Shown: in pieces, positions 11,716 through 22,020 of the stretch | Numbering within the stretch: position 1 is the stretch's first letter | How the letters are laid out: each line of letters starts with the position of its first letter | Assembly: GCF_954871325.1 (NCBI RefSeq) | Contig: NC_088777.1 | Span: 30,171,366-30,235,365, forward strand | Direction of reading: 5' to 3' | DNA: 64,000 nt | From: Gordionus sp. m RMFG-2023 | Lineage: Eukaryota; Nematomorpha; Gordioida; Chordodea; Parachordodidae | The notes under the pieces: generated by a model | What the model saw: only the letters and a program-made list of their open reading frames with translations | What the model was told of the DNA's origin: nothing | Database searches by the model: none | Translations under genes and position numbers: made by a program

Positions 11716-11775
11716 CAACGAGATTCGAACCACTGACTTAACGTTCGATAGACAAACTTTCTTTCTGGTCACCCC
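11716..11775 (-). repeat. tRNA-like sequence (SINE head or tRNA relic)
   Basis: On the minus strand a B-box-like GTGGTTCGAATCTCG follows a degenerate A-box region starting GGTGACCAGAAAG, at roughly tRNA spacing. A poly-C run abuts its outer side, and an A-rich tract follows the B-box side. The arms do not fold into a proper cloverleaf by eye, so a functional tRNA is unlikely. Confidence 0.45.
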
Positions 11776-11865
11776 CCCCCCCTACATTAAATTTTGTAAT
11801 ACAATTCTTATATATGAAACTATTATGATCAAGTAATTTAAGTATATCAATATTTATCTTTTTTA

Positions 11866-12345
11866 GTGGAAGCTCAGGCTTGGGGAAACAATTTCAAAAT
11901 TATTATCGGTTGGCCAGGTTTGAGAAAATTTTTTTTAATTATAATGGGTCGGGCTGGGCTTGGAAAATATTTTTTTTATTGGAAGCTGAAAAAATTTCAA
12001 AATTATTATCTTAGCAGGTTAAAAAAATTTCAAAATTATAATGGGTCGGGCTGGGCGAAAAATATTTCTATAAATTATATTGGGCTACGTTTGGGGAAAT
12101 TTTTTCAAATTATTATCAGCTTGGACACTTGGAAATTTTTTTTATTATTAACTATGAATCAGACATTGACCTAAAACAAATAAACAAAGGCCCTTAAAAT
12201 CTGATTTTGATTGTATTTTTAAATACATTATGATTTTTTAAAATATTTTATTCCACTCAACTACCAAAATTATTATGATCTTTGGTTGGGGTTGGGGAAA
12301 TTTTTTCAAAATTATTATGGTCTTGGACCTTGGGAATTTTTTCAA
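11866..12345 (+). repeat. Degenerate tandem repeat with GGCTTGGGGAAATTTTTTC units
   Basis: A motif of the form GGCTTGGGGAAA(T)n followed by CAAAATTATTATC recurs at about 11876, 12085 and 12290, with weaker copies between (GGGTCGGGCTGGGC at about 11945 and 12045). The spacing is irregular. A 102-codon open frame here is translated repeat, not a gene. Confidence 0.6.
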
Positions 12346-12572
12346 TATTAAATAATAGGCATAGATGATCAATAATATTTTAACAAATAATATTGATATG
12401 GGTATCAAGTAAAAGCTTTAAATATATTTTGTCTCAAAACATAGTATTTAAACTTAGTTTTAATGGATTGGACCTGACCTGAAGGTGGGAAGGGGTTATA
12501 GAGAATAAAATTGGATATTATTATCAAATAACAGGTAACAACTATCATAAGAGTAAGGAGAAAATTCTCATT

Positions 12573-12854
12573 CCCCGTCATTTTTGACGGACTCAGCAAT
12601 GCTGACTAACGGGAGCTCTGGTGCTCTTAGTTATATATTTTTTATTTTGCCCTTCAAGAAAGATAAGCCATCATACTTTTCTCCCTTATTCGATGATAGA
12701 TGAATCAGAAATTAACAATATCTTATGAGGTGTGATTCACAAATTTACCTCTTTTTCGCCTAAATTTTAATATTTTTATAAAATATATTAATGAAGTATA
12801 TTTAGTACCATATACACAAACTATTTATCCCTCAACCCCGCCATTCTTGACGGG
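12573..12854. repeat. Pair of short palindromes CCCCGTC...GACGGG about 260 bp apart
   Basis: CCCCGTCATTTTTGACGG at 12573-12590 and CCCCGCCATTCTTGACGGG at 12836-12854 are near-palindromes in direct orientation. They could be terminal hairpins of a short element between them, but no target duplication was found. Confidence 0.35.
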
Positions 12855-12877
12855 TTATTAACTAACATCCAATATTT

Positions 12878-13416
12878 GTGCACACAAATTGAGCGCTTAC
12901 GTTTTGCCATACTTTTTTATAAAAAAATGTAACACATTCAGTGTTGCCAGGTAAAAATTATTCGATTTTGATATTTTCGTAATTTTTTTTGGAGCTTATA
13001 CTCCCAACCGGGTTAGAAAGGAAACTAATCCCTAGGTTAAAAAATACTATTATGGATATATTTTTCAAATATTTATAAAATTAAAGTTTTTAATTATGAT
13101 TATTTTAGAGAGCATTGAATTTCTTGATATTAAATTTTTGATATTAATTTTTTGATATTTTTATATATTAGAATATGAGAGTTTTTATAGTATATCTCGA
13201 AAATTTCAAAAATGTAATAGTTGAGTTGAGTGCGGTAGATTTCGACTTTAAAAAAAAATTATTAGTCTACTAGTCAATATGGTAGACCTGACAACCCTGA
13301 ACACATTCCTTTAATTGAGTCAGGATTTTTAATTTTATAAAAATGATGGCATGTTAGTTTGAATCAACAATAAAAATGCGAGACATTTTATACATTGAAA
13401 CGCTCAATTTGTGCGC
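12878..13416. mobile_element. MITE with GCRCACAAATTGAGCG ends, interrupted by another MITE
   Basis: Inverted ends: GCACACAAATTGAGCGC near 12880 and the complementary CGCTCAATTTGTGCGC at 13401-13416. Sequence further in is also complementary (GCCATACTTTTTTATAAA against TTTTATAAAAATGATGGC). Without the inner insertion it is about 170 bp, a simple hairpin-forming element. The superfamily is not clear. Confidence 0.65.
12939..13299. mobile_element. hAT-type MITE nested in the preceding element
   Basis: The element is 361 bp with the ends CAGTGTTGCCAGGT and, read inward from the right, CAGGGTTGTCAGGT. It is flanked by a perfect 8-bp AACACATT at 12931-12938 and 13300-13307. No coding sequence. The intact duplication shows a recent insertion. 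Confidence 0.9.
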
Positions 13417-13980
13417 ATTAAGTATATTTAATTTTATACAATATACTATATTATTTGATCTATAAATAATTAAACTTAAAAATGTAATTTAAAAACTAAA
13501 TATTTAGTCCTTTTTTGTCATTTATTCCATTTGATAAGCATCCTTTAAAAAGAAAAAAAATTTTAAAAAAATAAATGAAGATATGATATTAATAGGAAAG
13601 AAATATTTATTGTGCAACGAAAGCTCTCATATATTATCAGAAATATAGAATGTTTGAAGATAAACTACAAAACTGATAAATCGTCGCGTCAATATTCTAG
13701 TGTTCCATATTCATTTATTGTTCAGGAAAGCGTTTTTAAAAATTTACATGGCCTATTTTCAACAAATAAAGTGTCGAAATTTTTTATCTTATAGACAAGG
13801 CTTAGAGAGATGACCAAGCATATAGTATTTTTTTGATAACTTATATAGATTTCAAAAAATGGACTTAGAAAAAAAATTAATTTCACCTTCAATAAATAAA
13901 ATGAAAATGTTCAAGTTTTAAATGGATATGGGAACATTTTAATTATTAGAAATTAACAAAATAAAAAAATAATGTTTTTG
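13417..13980. other. Non-genic stretch
   Basis: A/T-rich, with a short open frame at 13612-13794 that resembles nothing I know. No supported feature. Confidence 0.4.
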
Positions 13981-13984
13981 ATAA

Positions 13985-16545
13985 AGATCTCCACTTTAAC
14001 CACCCTTGATTAATTTTACTCTTTATCTCTTTCTCTATTGTGCCATTTGTTTGTATAGTGGAGCCCAAATATTTGCAGCTTTCAATTGCCAATATCTGCT
14101 ATTCATTTATATTAATGCTCTCTGTTTTATCTCCTCCTATCACCATATACTCCGTCTTTTCTCCTCCTATCACTATATACTCCGTCTTTTCTCTATTTAC
14201 TTTTAATCCATTCTTTTCTAGGATATTTATCCAACTCACTAATCTTTCTTTCATTTTGGATTCGGCAAGTATCACAATATCATCTGCAAATATATATTCC
14301 ACAGGACTGTTTGAGGTATAGACTGTGATAATACATCTATTACTGTAATGAAGAGAAGTGGGATGAGAGCCGACCTTCGATGAACTCCCTCGGCTATTCT
14401 GACGCCTGCTGAAGTACCTGTTGTGCTACGAACCATTGTTATATGGCCCATATACATATCCTGTATTATTCTTATATATTTTTCAGGAACCTTTTTCTGG
14501 CGTAGCGCCCATCATATAAGTTTTCTTGGGATTCTATTGAAGGCCTTTTCTAGATTGAGAAAGACCATGTGTAGCTTTTTTTTCTTTTCCCTGTATTTTT
14601 CACTCATTTGCCTAATGCGTGGATTGTATCAGCTGTTGATCTTCCAGGCATAAAGCCAAACTGAGTTTCTCCTATTTCGATTATGTCTCTTAACCTTTTT
14701 TTCGTAGAGTTTAAGACAGTGTGACATTAGTTTTATGCCCCTGTAATTTTGACAATTGTGTGGATCTTCTTTATTTTTGAAGATAGGAACTAGATAGCTC
14801 TGCCTCCATTTTTGAGGGATTTCTTCATTTCCCATTATTTTACTATCAGATTTGTGAGGAGATGTATTCCATCATCTCTTAGTGTTTTAAGGCTTTCTAT
14901 TGGAATGGAATATCATCTGGACCCCTAGCTTTGTTGTTTTTCATATGCTTGAGGCATGTGATTATTTCTTATTCTGTTATTGGTTGTATAAAGTTTTGAC
15001 ATGGGAGTGTTCGTCTAGATATAGTATGTTGGGATTAAAGTTGAGAAGCTCCTGAAAATATTCTTTCCATCTATTCATTATTTCTTTTTCCTTTATTATC
15101 AATTTCCCATCTTTGTTTTTGATTACTTTTGGAGCTCTGTTTATATCCCTAGAATTCTTTTCTCGATGTTTGGCTAATCTGTATATTTTATTTTGCCCTT
15201 CTTTGGTATGTAGTTTTCCATACTCGTATGCCATAGCTTTGGTCCTAGCTACCGCCTTTGTAGCTATTCTCTTACATTTTTTGTAATTTGTCTTGTCATC
15301 TGGGTTTTTGGATTTGTACCATATTTTATATAGGGCTTTTTTCTCCTGTATAGGGGTTTGTACCTCTTCATTCCACCACCATAGTTCTTTGTATGATTTG
15401 TTGCCTCCCCTTGTCAAGCCTAGTGTCGATTTGGCAGTGTTTATTAATCTGGATGAAAGGTCTGTCCACTTTTTTTCACTGACATCTGAGGAATCTATTG
15501 TTTCAATGTTTGCATTGATTGCAAAGGCATCTGTCATTGTTTTTAATTTACCCCATTTGATGTTCCAGTTTTATCTTGTTTTGAGTGGATATATTTGTGA
15601 GGTGTAAATCCATGACTAGTAACTTGTGTTGCGCTGCAATATTTTCTCCTGGGATGACTCTGCAGTCTATTACATCTTGTAATCTTTTGCGAGAGATAAG
15701 CAGTAATCTATCTGGGTTTTCCTTGTACCACTTTCATATGTTATTAAATGACTGTCTTTTCCCCTATAGTAGGTGTTGGTTAAGGCAAGGTCGAAGGTAG
15801 CGCAAATTTCAGTACATGTTCTCCTTCATCATTTCTTTCTCCATATCCAAAACCACAATGGTGCCTTTTGTAGTTATCTCTTGCTTTCCTTACATGCGCA
15901 TTTAAGTCACCACCAATTATGACTAAGTCATCATTAGGGATTTCCATTACAGCTTCATCAAGGATAGCTCTAAAGTCATCTTTCTCTTCTTCCTTGCAAC
16001 CCATTTAAGGAGCATATATTGAAAGGATGTGTAGTATTGATTGACCAATGCAGAGTTTTATCTTCATTAGTCTATCAGAGATCTTGTTGACTTCTACTAC
16101 TGAGGAGGTTAGATCTTGACTGAGGATGATGCTGACACCGTTCCTATTGCTAAATTCCATTATAGTACAATTTATACCCATCTCCAATCATTAAAGTCTT
16201 CTGACCTTTCCATTTCGTCTCTTGTATGCACGCTATATCAACTTTTCTCTCGTTCAACATTGACGCCAATTCTCTCGTCTTACCTTTAAGTGTACCAATA
16301 TTCAAACTTGCTAACCTTGTCTTCTTTCCTTTGACCTTTATTTTACTTTTCGCAGGATGGAGGTCTACATTCTGCGCGTCGCTTGGAGGGAACGCCCTAG
16401 CTTTCATATTCATATTTCCATTTTTGTTTATTGGACAAGTATCCTTAGCACCCGGCTGTCCAAGCTTGTCGGTGACCGGGGTGTCATCTCTAAGCTCCGA
16501 AATTCATCTTTCCATATGTCTTTACACATCAGTTATCGAAAAAAT
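13985..16545 (-). mobile_element. RTE-clade LINE, near full coding order but inactive
   Basis: On the minus strand, 16413-15780 encodes the apurinic endonuclease: RLASLNIGTLKGKTREL, CIQETKWKG, then SIYAPQMGCKEEEKDDF and VIIGGDLNAH. Linker and RT entry lie at 15537-14977, with WWWNEEVQ and KWTDLSSRL. 14835-14629 has EEIPQKWRQSYLVPIFKNK and NYRGIKLM (RT motifs 1-2). 14457-14272 has GVHRRSALIPLLF, and 14302-14099 has FADDIVILAES (the catalytic YADD box) with NREKTEY. This matches the RTE/BovB-type protein often annotated as craniofacial development protein 2-like. At least six open segments in different frames, with stops between them, show that it is dead. A 24-bp duplication (GGEKTEY repeated) lies in the thumb region. 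The 3' end is near 13985. Confidence 0.9.
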
Positions 16546-16565
16546 CCAAAATTTTTTACGTTCCT

Positions 16566-16630
16566 TACCAGGATCGAACCTGAAACTTTCTGTTTTCAAG
16601 CCTACATCATAACCCACTAGGCCACCCCGT
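16566..16630 (-). repeat. tRNA-like sequence on the 5' side of the RTE LINE, same strand
   Basis: Read on the minus strand, GGGGTGGCCTAGTGGGTTA resembles an A box and TCAGGTTCGATCCTGG an excellent B box. A CAGG/CCTG T-arm pairs, but no acceptor stem forms. It lies about 150 bp upstream of the first endonuclease codons of the LINE, in the same direction. It could be an unrelated SINE head or a part of the LINE's 5' region. Confidence 0.6.
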
Positions 16631-16754
16631 CGATGTTTCGTAATTAGTTAGTTTGTATATATGGTACGCTTTATAGTAAAATTTAGGAGAAAAGAGATAA
16701 AATTGCTGCAATGTAACCCGTAAGCAGTGAGGGTATTAGAAATATCAAAATTTA

Positions 16755-17710
16755 TATTTGTGATAGTAATCATATTGGGTAAAATTAAAAATAGAGATGC
16801 TTCTAAATTTTTGAATTTTAAATATGGGCTAGACATTGGTCTCAAAATTGTTTTGCAGACACAGTAGGCCTAATCAAAAAACCACGTCCCATGCAACTTT
16901 CCCAATATTTTGCCATTTATTTCTATTGTAATTTAATAATAGTCTTAAATTTAATTTTATATTTAGATAAATTTGTGATAGAAATCATATTGAGTAAAAT
17001 TTAAAATAGATATGCTTGGGGAATTTTTTAATTTTAAATATGGGGTAGACATTGACCCGAATTTTATTTTTACAGACAAAGCCAGGCCTCATCAAAAAAC
17101 TAAGTCCCATGCAAATTTCATAAAATTTTGCCATTTATTTCTATTGTAATTTAATAACAATGTCTTAAATTTAATTTTATATTCCATTTATTTCTATTGT
17201 AATTTAATAATATCTTAAATTTAATTTTATATTTAGAATAAAATTTAAATTTGTGATAGAAATCATATTGAATAAAATTTAAATAGATATGCTTGAAAAT
17301 TTTTTAATTTTTAATATGGACCAGACATTGATCTGAAATTTTTTTTCAAACCTGCCAACCCATAATAATTTTGTAATTTTTTCCCAAGCCTGGAGATAGG
17401 TAAATCTCTGAAAACCATATTGTTGGGAAGATTTTATTAAGCCCACCAAAGACAATTATAATTTTGTTAGTTGAGAACTGAAATAAAAATATAAAAGTCA
17501 TAATTCATTTAAAAATAAAATTAGAATATGAAAATTGCGCCTTGGTTTTTCAATCAGGCCTGGCAATTTCTGCAAAAAAAATTTCAGGACAATGTCTAGC
17601 CCATATTTAAAATTAAAATATTTTCAAGCATTTCTATTTTATATTTTACCCAATATGATTTCTATCATAAATCTAAATTTTATTCTAAATATAAAATTAA
17701 ATTTAAGACA
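16755..17710. repeat. Three direct and one inverted copies of a roughly 220-bp repeat
   Basis: The landmark GTGATAGAAATCATATTG followed by AAAATAGATATGCTT and ATATGG..AGACATTG occurs from about 16755, 16971 and 17250. It appears once more on the opposite strand between 17590 and 17670. Copies are joined by TTTCTATTGTAATTTAATAA blocks. The inverted last copy suggests either a long-terminal-inverted element or a local inversion. No coding sequence. Confidence 0.7.
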
Positions 17711-17859
17711 TGTTAATGATGTTGAAGTAATATTACATTGATCTTGATTTTCAGTACTACTACACTTTGATATTGATGCAATAAGACTTTGCTCTTGTCT
17801 TTTCTTGCTTCGACAAAGTTCCTGTCTCCGTCTGGCTTTCTCCTTATGCTGATATGTTA

Positions 17860-18615
17860 TTAAAATTTAAAAATATATACCTATTAAATAGTTTGAATTT
17901 TAACTTACATACACTAAAAAGTTATGCATAACTTATTTTTGTAAATTATCATTTTTAGCCCCCATAGAAAAAAAATCCAAGGAGTTGTATGTTATAATAA
18001 TGATTGTTTAATATATATATGATGAAAGGCAACAGGACCTTCCTGGCAGCTAAAATTTAAAATATAAGAATACCTAATTAATAGTTTGAATTTTAACTTA
18101 TATACACTTCAAAGTTATGCATAACTTATTTTTGTAAATTATCATTCCCTATAGAAGAAAATCCAAGGAGTTGTATGTTATAATAATGATCAGTTATGTC
18201 TAAATTTGAGACAAAAATTTACTGTACCTTTCTAGCAGCTAAAATTTTAAAATATAAGAATACTATTTAATAGTATGAATTTTAACTTATACACTTAAAA
18301 GTTATGCATAACTTATTTTCGTAAATTATCATTTTTAGCCCTCATAGAAGAAAATCCAAGGAGTTGTATGTTATAATAATGATCAGTTATATTTAAATTT
18401 CAGACAAACTTTACTGTACCTTCCTGGCAGCTAAAATTTAAAAATATAAGAATACCTATTTAATGGTTTGAATTTTAACTTATATACACTTAAAAGTTAT
18501 GCATAACATATTTTTGTATATTATCATTTTTAGCCCCTATAGAAGAAAATCCAAAGAGTTGTATGTTATAATAATGATCAGTTATGTTTAAATTTGAGAC
18601 AAAAATTTACTGTTA
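17860..18615 (+). repeat. Tandem repeat, about 188-bp unit, four copies
   Basis: Units start at about 17870, 18050, 18240 and 18430. Each contains GTTTGAATTTTAACTTA, AGTTATGCATAACTTA and CCAAGGAGTTGTATGTTATA. A partial fifth copy lies near 18870-18905. Sequences flanking the array (CATTGATCTTGATTTTCAGT near 17738 and CATTGCTCCTGATTTTCAGT near 18635) are related, so a larger unit may have been duplicated. Confidence 0.85.
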
Positions 18616-18909
18616 AGGATCTTGAAACAATAATACATTGCTCCTGATTTTCAGTACCACAATTTGATTGTTGATTTTCAGTATCTTTTGTTGAATGGTA
18701 TCTTGTGCAGGAATCTAAAAATATAATAAAATAGTAATTAAATAAAAAATTTACCAAGAATATCTATTGCATCAGTTAGTTTCAGTTCAGTTATTTGATT
18801 TATCAGTTAGTTGGTAATGGAAGATGAATGAATGTTATATGATTCTGTGGTGATTTTTAAAAAGAATGTAAAAAATATCAGAATACCTATTTAATAGTTT
18901 GAATTTTAA

Positions 18910-19045
18910 AGTATCTATTTGATTAATTTTGCCAGATTAAGAAAAAAAATCATTTTGCCAGATAAAGAAAAAAAACCTTTGCCGGGATTCGAACCTAAGT
19001 CCAAACGTCCAAGCGACGTTCTTGCCGATTGGGCCACAGGCACTT
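18910..19045 (-). repeat. tRNA-like head with a short duplicated body (SINE-like)
   Basis: On the minus strand, GTGCCTGTGGCCCAATCGGC resembles an A box and TTAGGTTCGAATCCCGG is a perfect-looking B box. A 5-bp stem AACGT/ACGTT brackets a 7-nt loop at the anticodon position, but the universal U33 is missing. Downstream, the body has two copies of a T-rich piece ending CTGGCAAAAT. This fits a tRNA-derived SINE better than a tRNA gene. Confidence 0.5.
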
Positions 19046-19189
19046 TTCAAAATTAACGATTTTTTAAATATATATAGATTGAAAGTGTGACAGTGTTAGC
19101 GTAACGGTATTTTTGTGACAAGGCTTTTATATATATTATAGATAATTATATACAAACATTAATAGGTAAAAAAAGAAGATAAAAATATA

Positions 19190-19375
19190 AGGAGAAAAAG
19201 AATGATAAAAAATACAATAAATTTTTTAAGAAAAAAAGAATCGTTTAAAAGGACAAAAAAATTGAGAATTAATAAGATGACAAAAATTGATTAAAAATGA
19301 CTTATAGCGATCGTAAAAAGTTAGAAATAGAATAAGAAAACCAAAATTTAAAGAAAAAATGACATTTCGGGATTA
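19190..19375 (-). repeat. Purine-rich dispersed repeat, inverted copy of 11165-11360
   Basis: The complement of this tract carries TTATTCTATTTCTAACTTTTT-like, TTTTTGTCATCTT and ATCATTCTTTTTCT landmarks in the order seen at 11165-11360. Confidence 0.45.
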
Positions 19376-19488
19376 TTAAACTACAACAAATAAAATATAA
19401 TATATTTTTTTTAATTAAAAAAACAATTGAGAAAAAGTTTCATTTAAGCAAATTTTTATAAAATTCTTTTATATTGGGCAATACGAAT

Positions 19489-19769
19489 TAGGGATCTGCA
19501 AAAATGGGCGGGCCTATTTTTTTAAAAAGAAATCGGGTTGGGCCGGGCCTAATATTTTTTTAAAAAATTTGAGCCGGGTCGGGTCGGGCTTTGGAAATTT
19601 TTTTTAATATATCTAAATTTATCAATTTTATGCCTAATTTTTAATGTTGATTTTATTTATAAATACTAGACGCCATATATCATTTATTTTGTGTAATTAT
19701 AAAAATTAATTTCTTTATTTAAATAAATTCGGACCGGGCTTGAAAAATTAGGCTTGATGCAGATCACTA
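19489..19769. mobile_element. hAT-like MITE with GGCCGGG-rich subterminal repeats, copy 2 (inverted)
   Basis: The element is 281 bp. The ends are TAGGGATCTGCA on the left and TAGTGATCTGCA read inward from the right. Octamers ATACGAAT (19481-19488) and ATACGGAT (19770-19777) are a 7/8 target duplication. GGGCCGGGC repeats are subterminal. It is the reverse complement of the 9753 copy in orientation. Confidence 0.85.
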
Positions 19770-19789
19770 ATACGGATATCTATTACGTT

Positions 19790-20790
19790 TTTTAATTTAT
19801 CTAAATTTTCTTCAATATTATTCTCTTTTACATTTAATTTCTTAAAAAACATCAAAGTTTTCTTTGTTTGATTTAACCGAATTTCTGAAAGCATTAATAC
19901 TTTTCAGACATATATCTTTAATTTTAGTTCGGTCTATATCAAATAATATATCCGATTCTGGGAAAATTTCTTAAAATAATATAACAAAATTTGAAAATTT
20001 ACATCATTTAATATATTTAAATAGCCATGAGATGTTATTAAAACATTATCCCAAACAATATCGAATTCTCCATCAATCAGTTTAAAAAACTACTAAATCC
20101 TTTAGCTGTTTGAACCAGCCCACCATTTCTTCTATTTGGGGCTACTCATGGTAGTTTTTCTTTTTAATTAAAAATACTATACAGACTAAACTATATAAAG
20201 TTGCGACAAAAGACTTTACAATCTTAAAATTTTGCTGCAAGATTTTGATAGTATAATATTTAAAAATGGGCAAAGCAATGAATATAAAGTGCTGAAGAAT
20301 TAACGCCTCTTATTTTCTCTTCAAGTCATGTGGCCTGACATAATTACTGTGCCATCGGAACTAGACCTATTATTTTTTTATCATTCAAGAATTCAATGAC
20401 AAAGTCCCGTCATCGTAAACATATCGAAGAACAACAGCCAGTTGGGGATTTATTGTTTATACAGTTGTTTCATCTATATTATTATAAATTCGTCTCTTCT
20501 AATTCATTTATTATTTTTTGATTGTAAGACATAGGAAATAGAATTAAAATCATTTTGTATATCACTTGATAGTCCAATAACTGTGCTATTTTCTAAATAA
20601 TATTTCAATAATAAATTTTCTTCTGCTAAAATAAATTAATTAATTATAATTTCCTTTATTTACTGAATTAGAAGATTCATTATCACCACGGGATGCAAGC
20701 TCAAGAATTCCAAGAAAACCTAGAATTGATTAATATTTCTCTATTTGATTTGACTTTCGAATTATGCTGTTAGATTGATATTTTGCGCAT
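19790..20790 (-). mobile_element. hAT transposase remnant, DUF4371/ZMYM1-like type
   Basis: Minus-strand fragments include FLGILELASRGDNESSN near 20740-20690, ENLLLKYYLENSTVIGLSSD then IQND near 20640-20550, and VVLRYVYDDGT near 20430-20390. This order matches the RNase-H region of DUF4371-type hAT proteins. The frame is interrupted many times. No ends were found. Confidence 0.55.
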
Positions 20791-20799
20791 CGAATCATT

Positions 20800-22020
20800 T
20801 TCAATACGATTTTTATTAATTTTTTTAATTGAATCATCGATTGCAAACATATGGCTAAAATCGTATATAAATATCATTTATATTTAAAATATGTAGTAAT
20901 TTTTTTTAGATAAAAAGAAAACTTAAAATTTAAATTATCGTAAGGAGATATGCAATTGCAAAAAATACCATTCCTTTTTGATCCCAGAATCATTCTCATG
21001 GTTTTAGAGGTTAAAAAGTTTTTTTATTTTATGCTGGATAACATCTCCATCAGAAAAGTATTGAACACAAATTTTTTGATCAATTGATATGCTGGAATTA
21101 ACTGGTATTATCAGGAATAATCCGTCTAAGATCATTTAATTGTGATTGTTGCAGCACATTACTGGAATTGAAATAACTTTTTTCTCTCTCTGTAAACATT
21201 AAATTATTTTGGCTAATGACAGTTGTTGAAATTTATTAATAAATTGGCTAATGATACATAATTTAATTACGCAGATAAATGGCGATGATAAAATTTATTA
21301 ATAACAATGACGCTGCTTCTCTTGTTTTCAATATGACTTTTTATAAAATATAATTATTATGTTTTATTATAAGCAGATTAAACTTTGAGAGATTTATTTT
21401 GACAAATATGAGATATATTTGTTATAATAAACCTTAATGTTCTGATAATATATAAAATAAAAATATATTTCTTACTATCACAAAGATTTAATTATCTCTC
21501 CAAAAAAACAAACTACATCGTTCCTCGCAGAGTTATTAGGTCAAAAATTTCAAATCTAAAGAGAAATTTTTAAGGGGCGAAGGTCCATTGGATGGAGTGA
21601 AGAGTTTTATTGGGTTTTAATTATCATAGTTTTTACTTTATTACTCTTTACAAAATCATTATTATTTTTTCTTTTATAATGCTTCCAATTTAAGACGTAC
21701 GTTTTATAATAATACAGTGCAATTTGGTAATAATATTCAAAAATTTGTAAAATAGTTAGGGTTTTTAGAGTTTTAATGCATATGACCACTTTAAAAAAGA
21801 GAAATTACTATATATTTGGTATAATATAGAATTTAAACCATACAACTTATTTTTAAATTGCAATAGCTCTTGGCCCAGGATTCATCTCAGATTTTGTACA
21901 AATATTAAGGAATACAATGTCTATCTGTAATTTGAAAGAGGGATTTTTTTATAGCTAGTTTTCTATTTACGGTTTTTTGTAATAAACCTAGTTTCAATAA
22001 AATAAATTTTATAACTTAAA
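20800..22020. other. Non-genic A/T-rich stretch
   Basis: No supported gene. AAATTGGCTAATGA-type motifs recur near 21210-21260. Nothing else stands out. Confidence 0.45.

Noticed and set aside
11866-12174. 102-codon open frame
   Set aside because: It is the translation of a degenerate GGCTTGGGGAAA-type tandem repeat and has no protein-like composition or homologue that I recognise.
14006-14653. Plus-strand open frames of 66-93 codons
   Set aside because: These are antisense shadows of the RTE reverse transcriptase region.
16226-16620. Plus-strand open frames of 128 and 87 codons
   Set aside because: They are opposite-strand shadows of the RTE endonuclease coding region and its 5' side.
11716-19045. 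Functional tRNA genes at 11.7, 16.6 and 19.0 kb
   Set aside because: B boxes are good, but acceptor stems do not pair and anticodon loops are abnormal (no U33 in the 19.0-kb one). They fit SINE heads or relics better.
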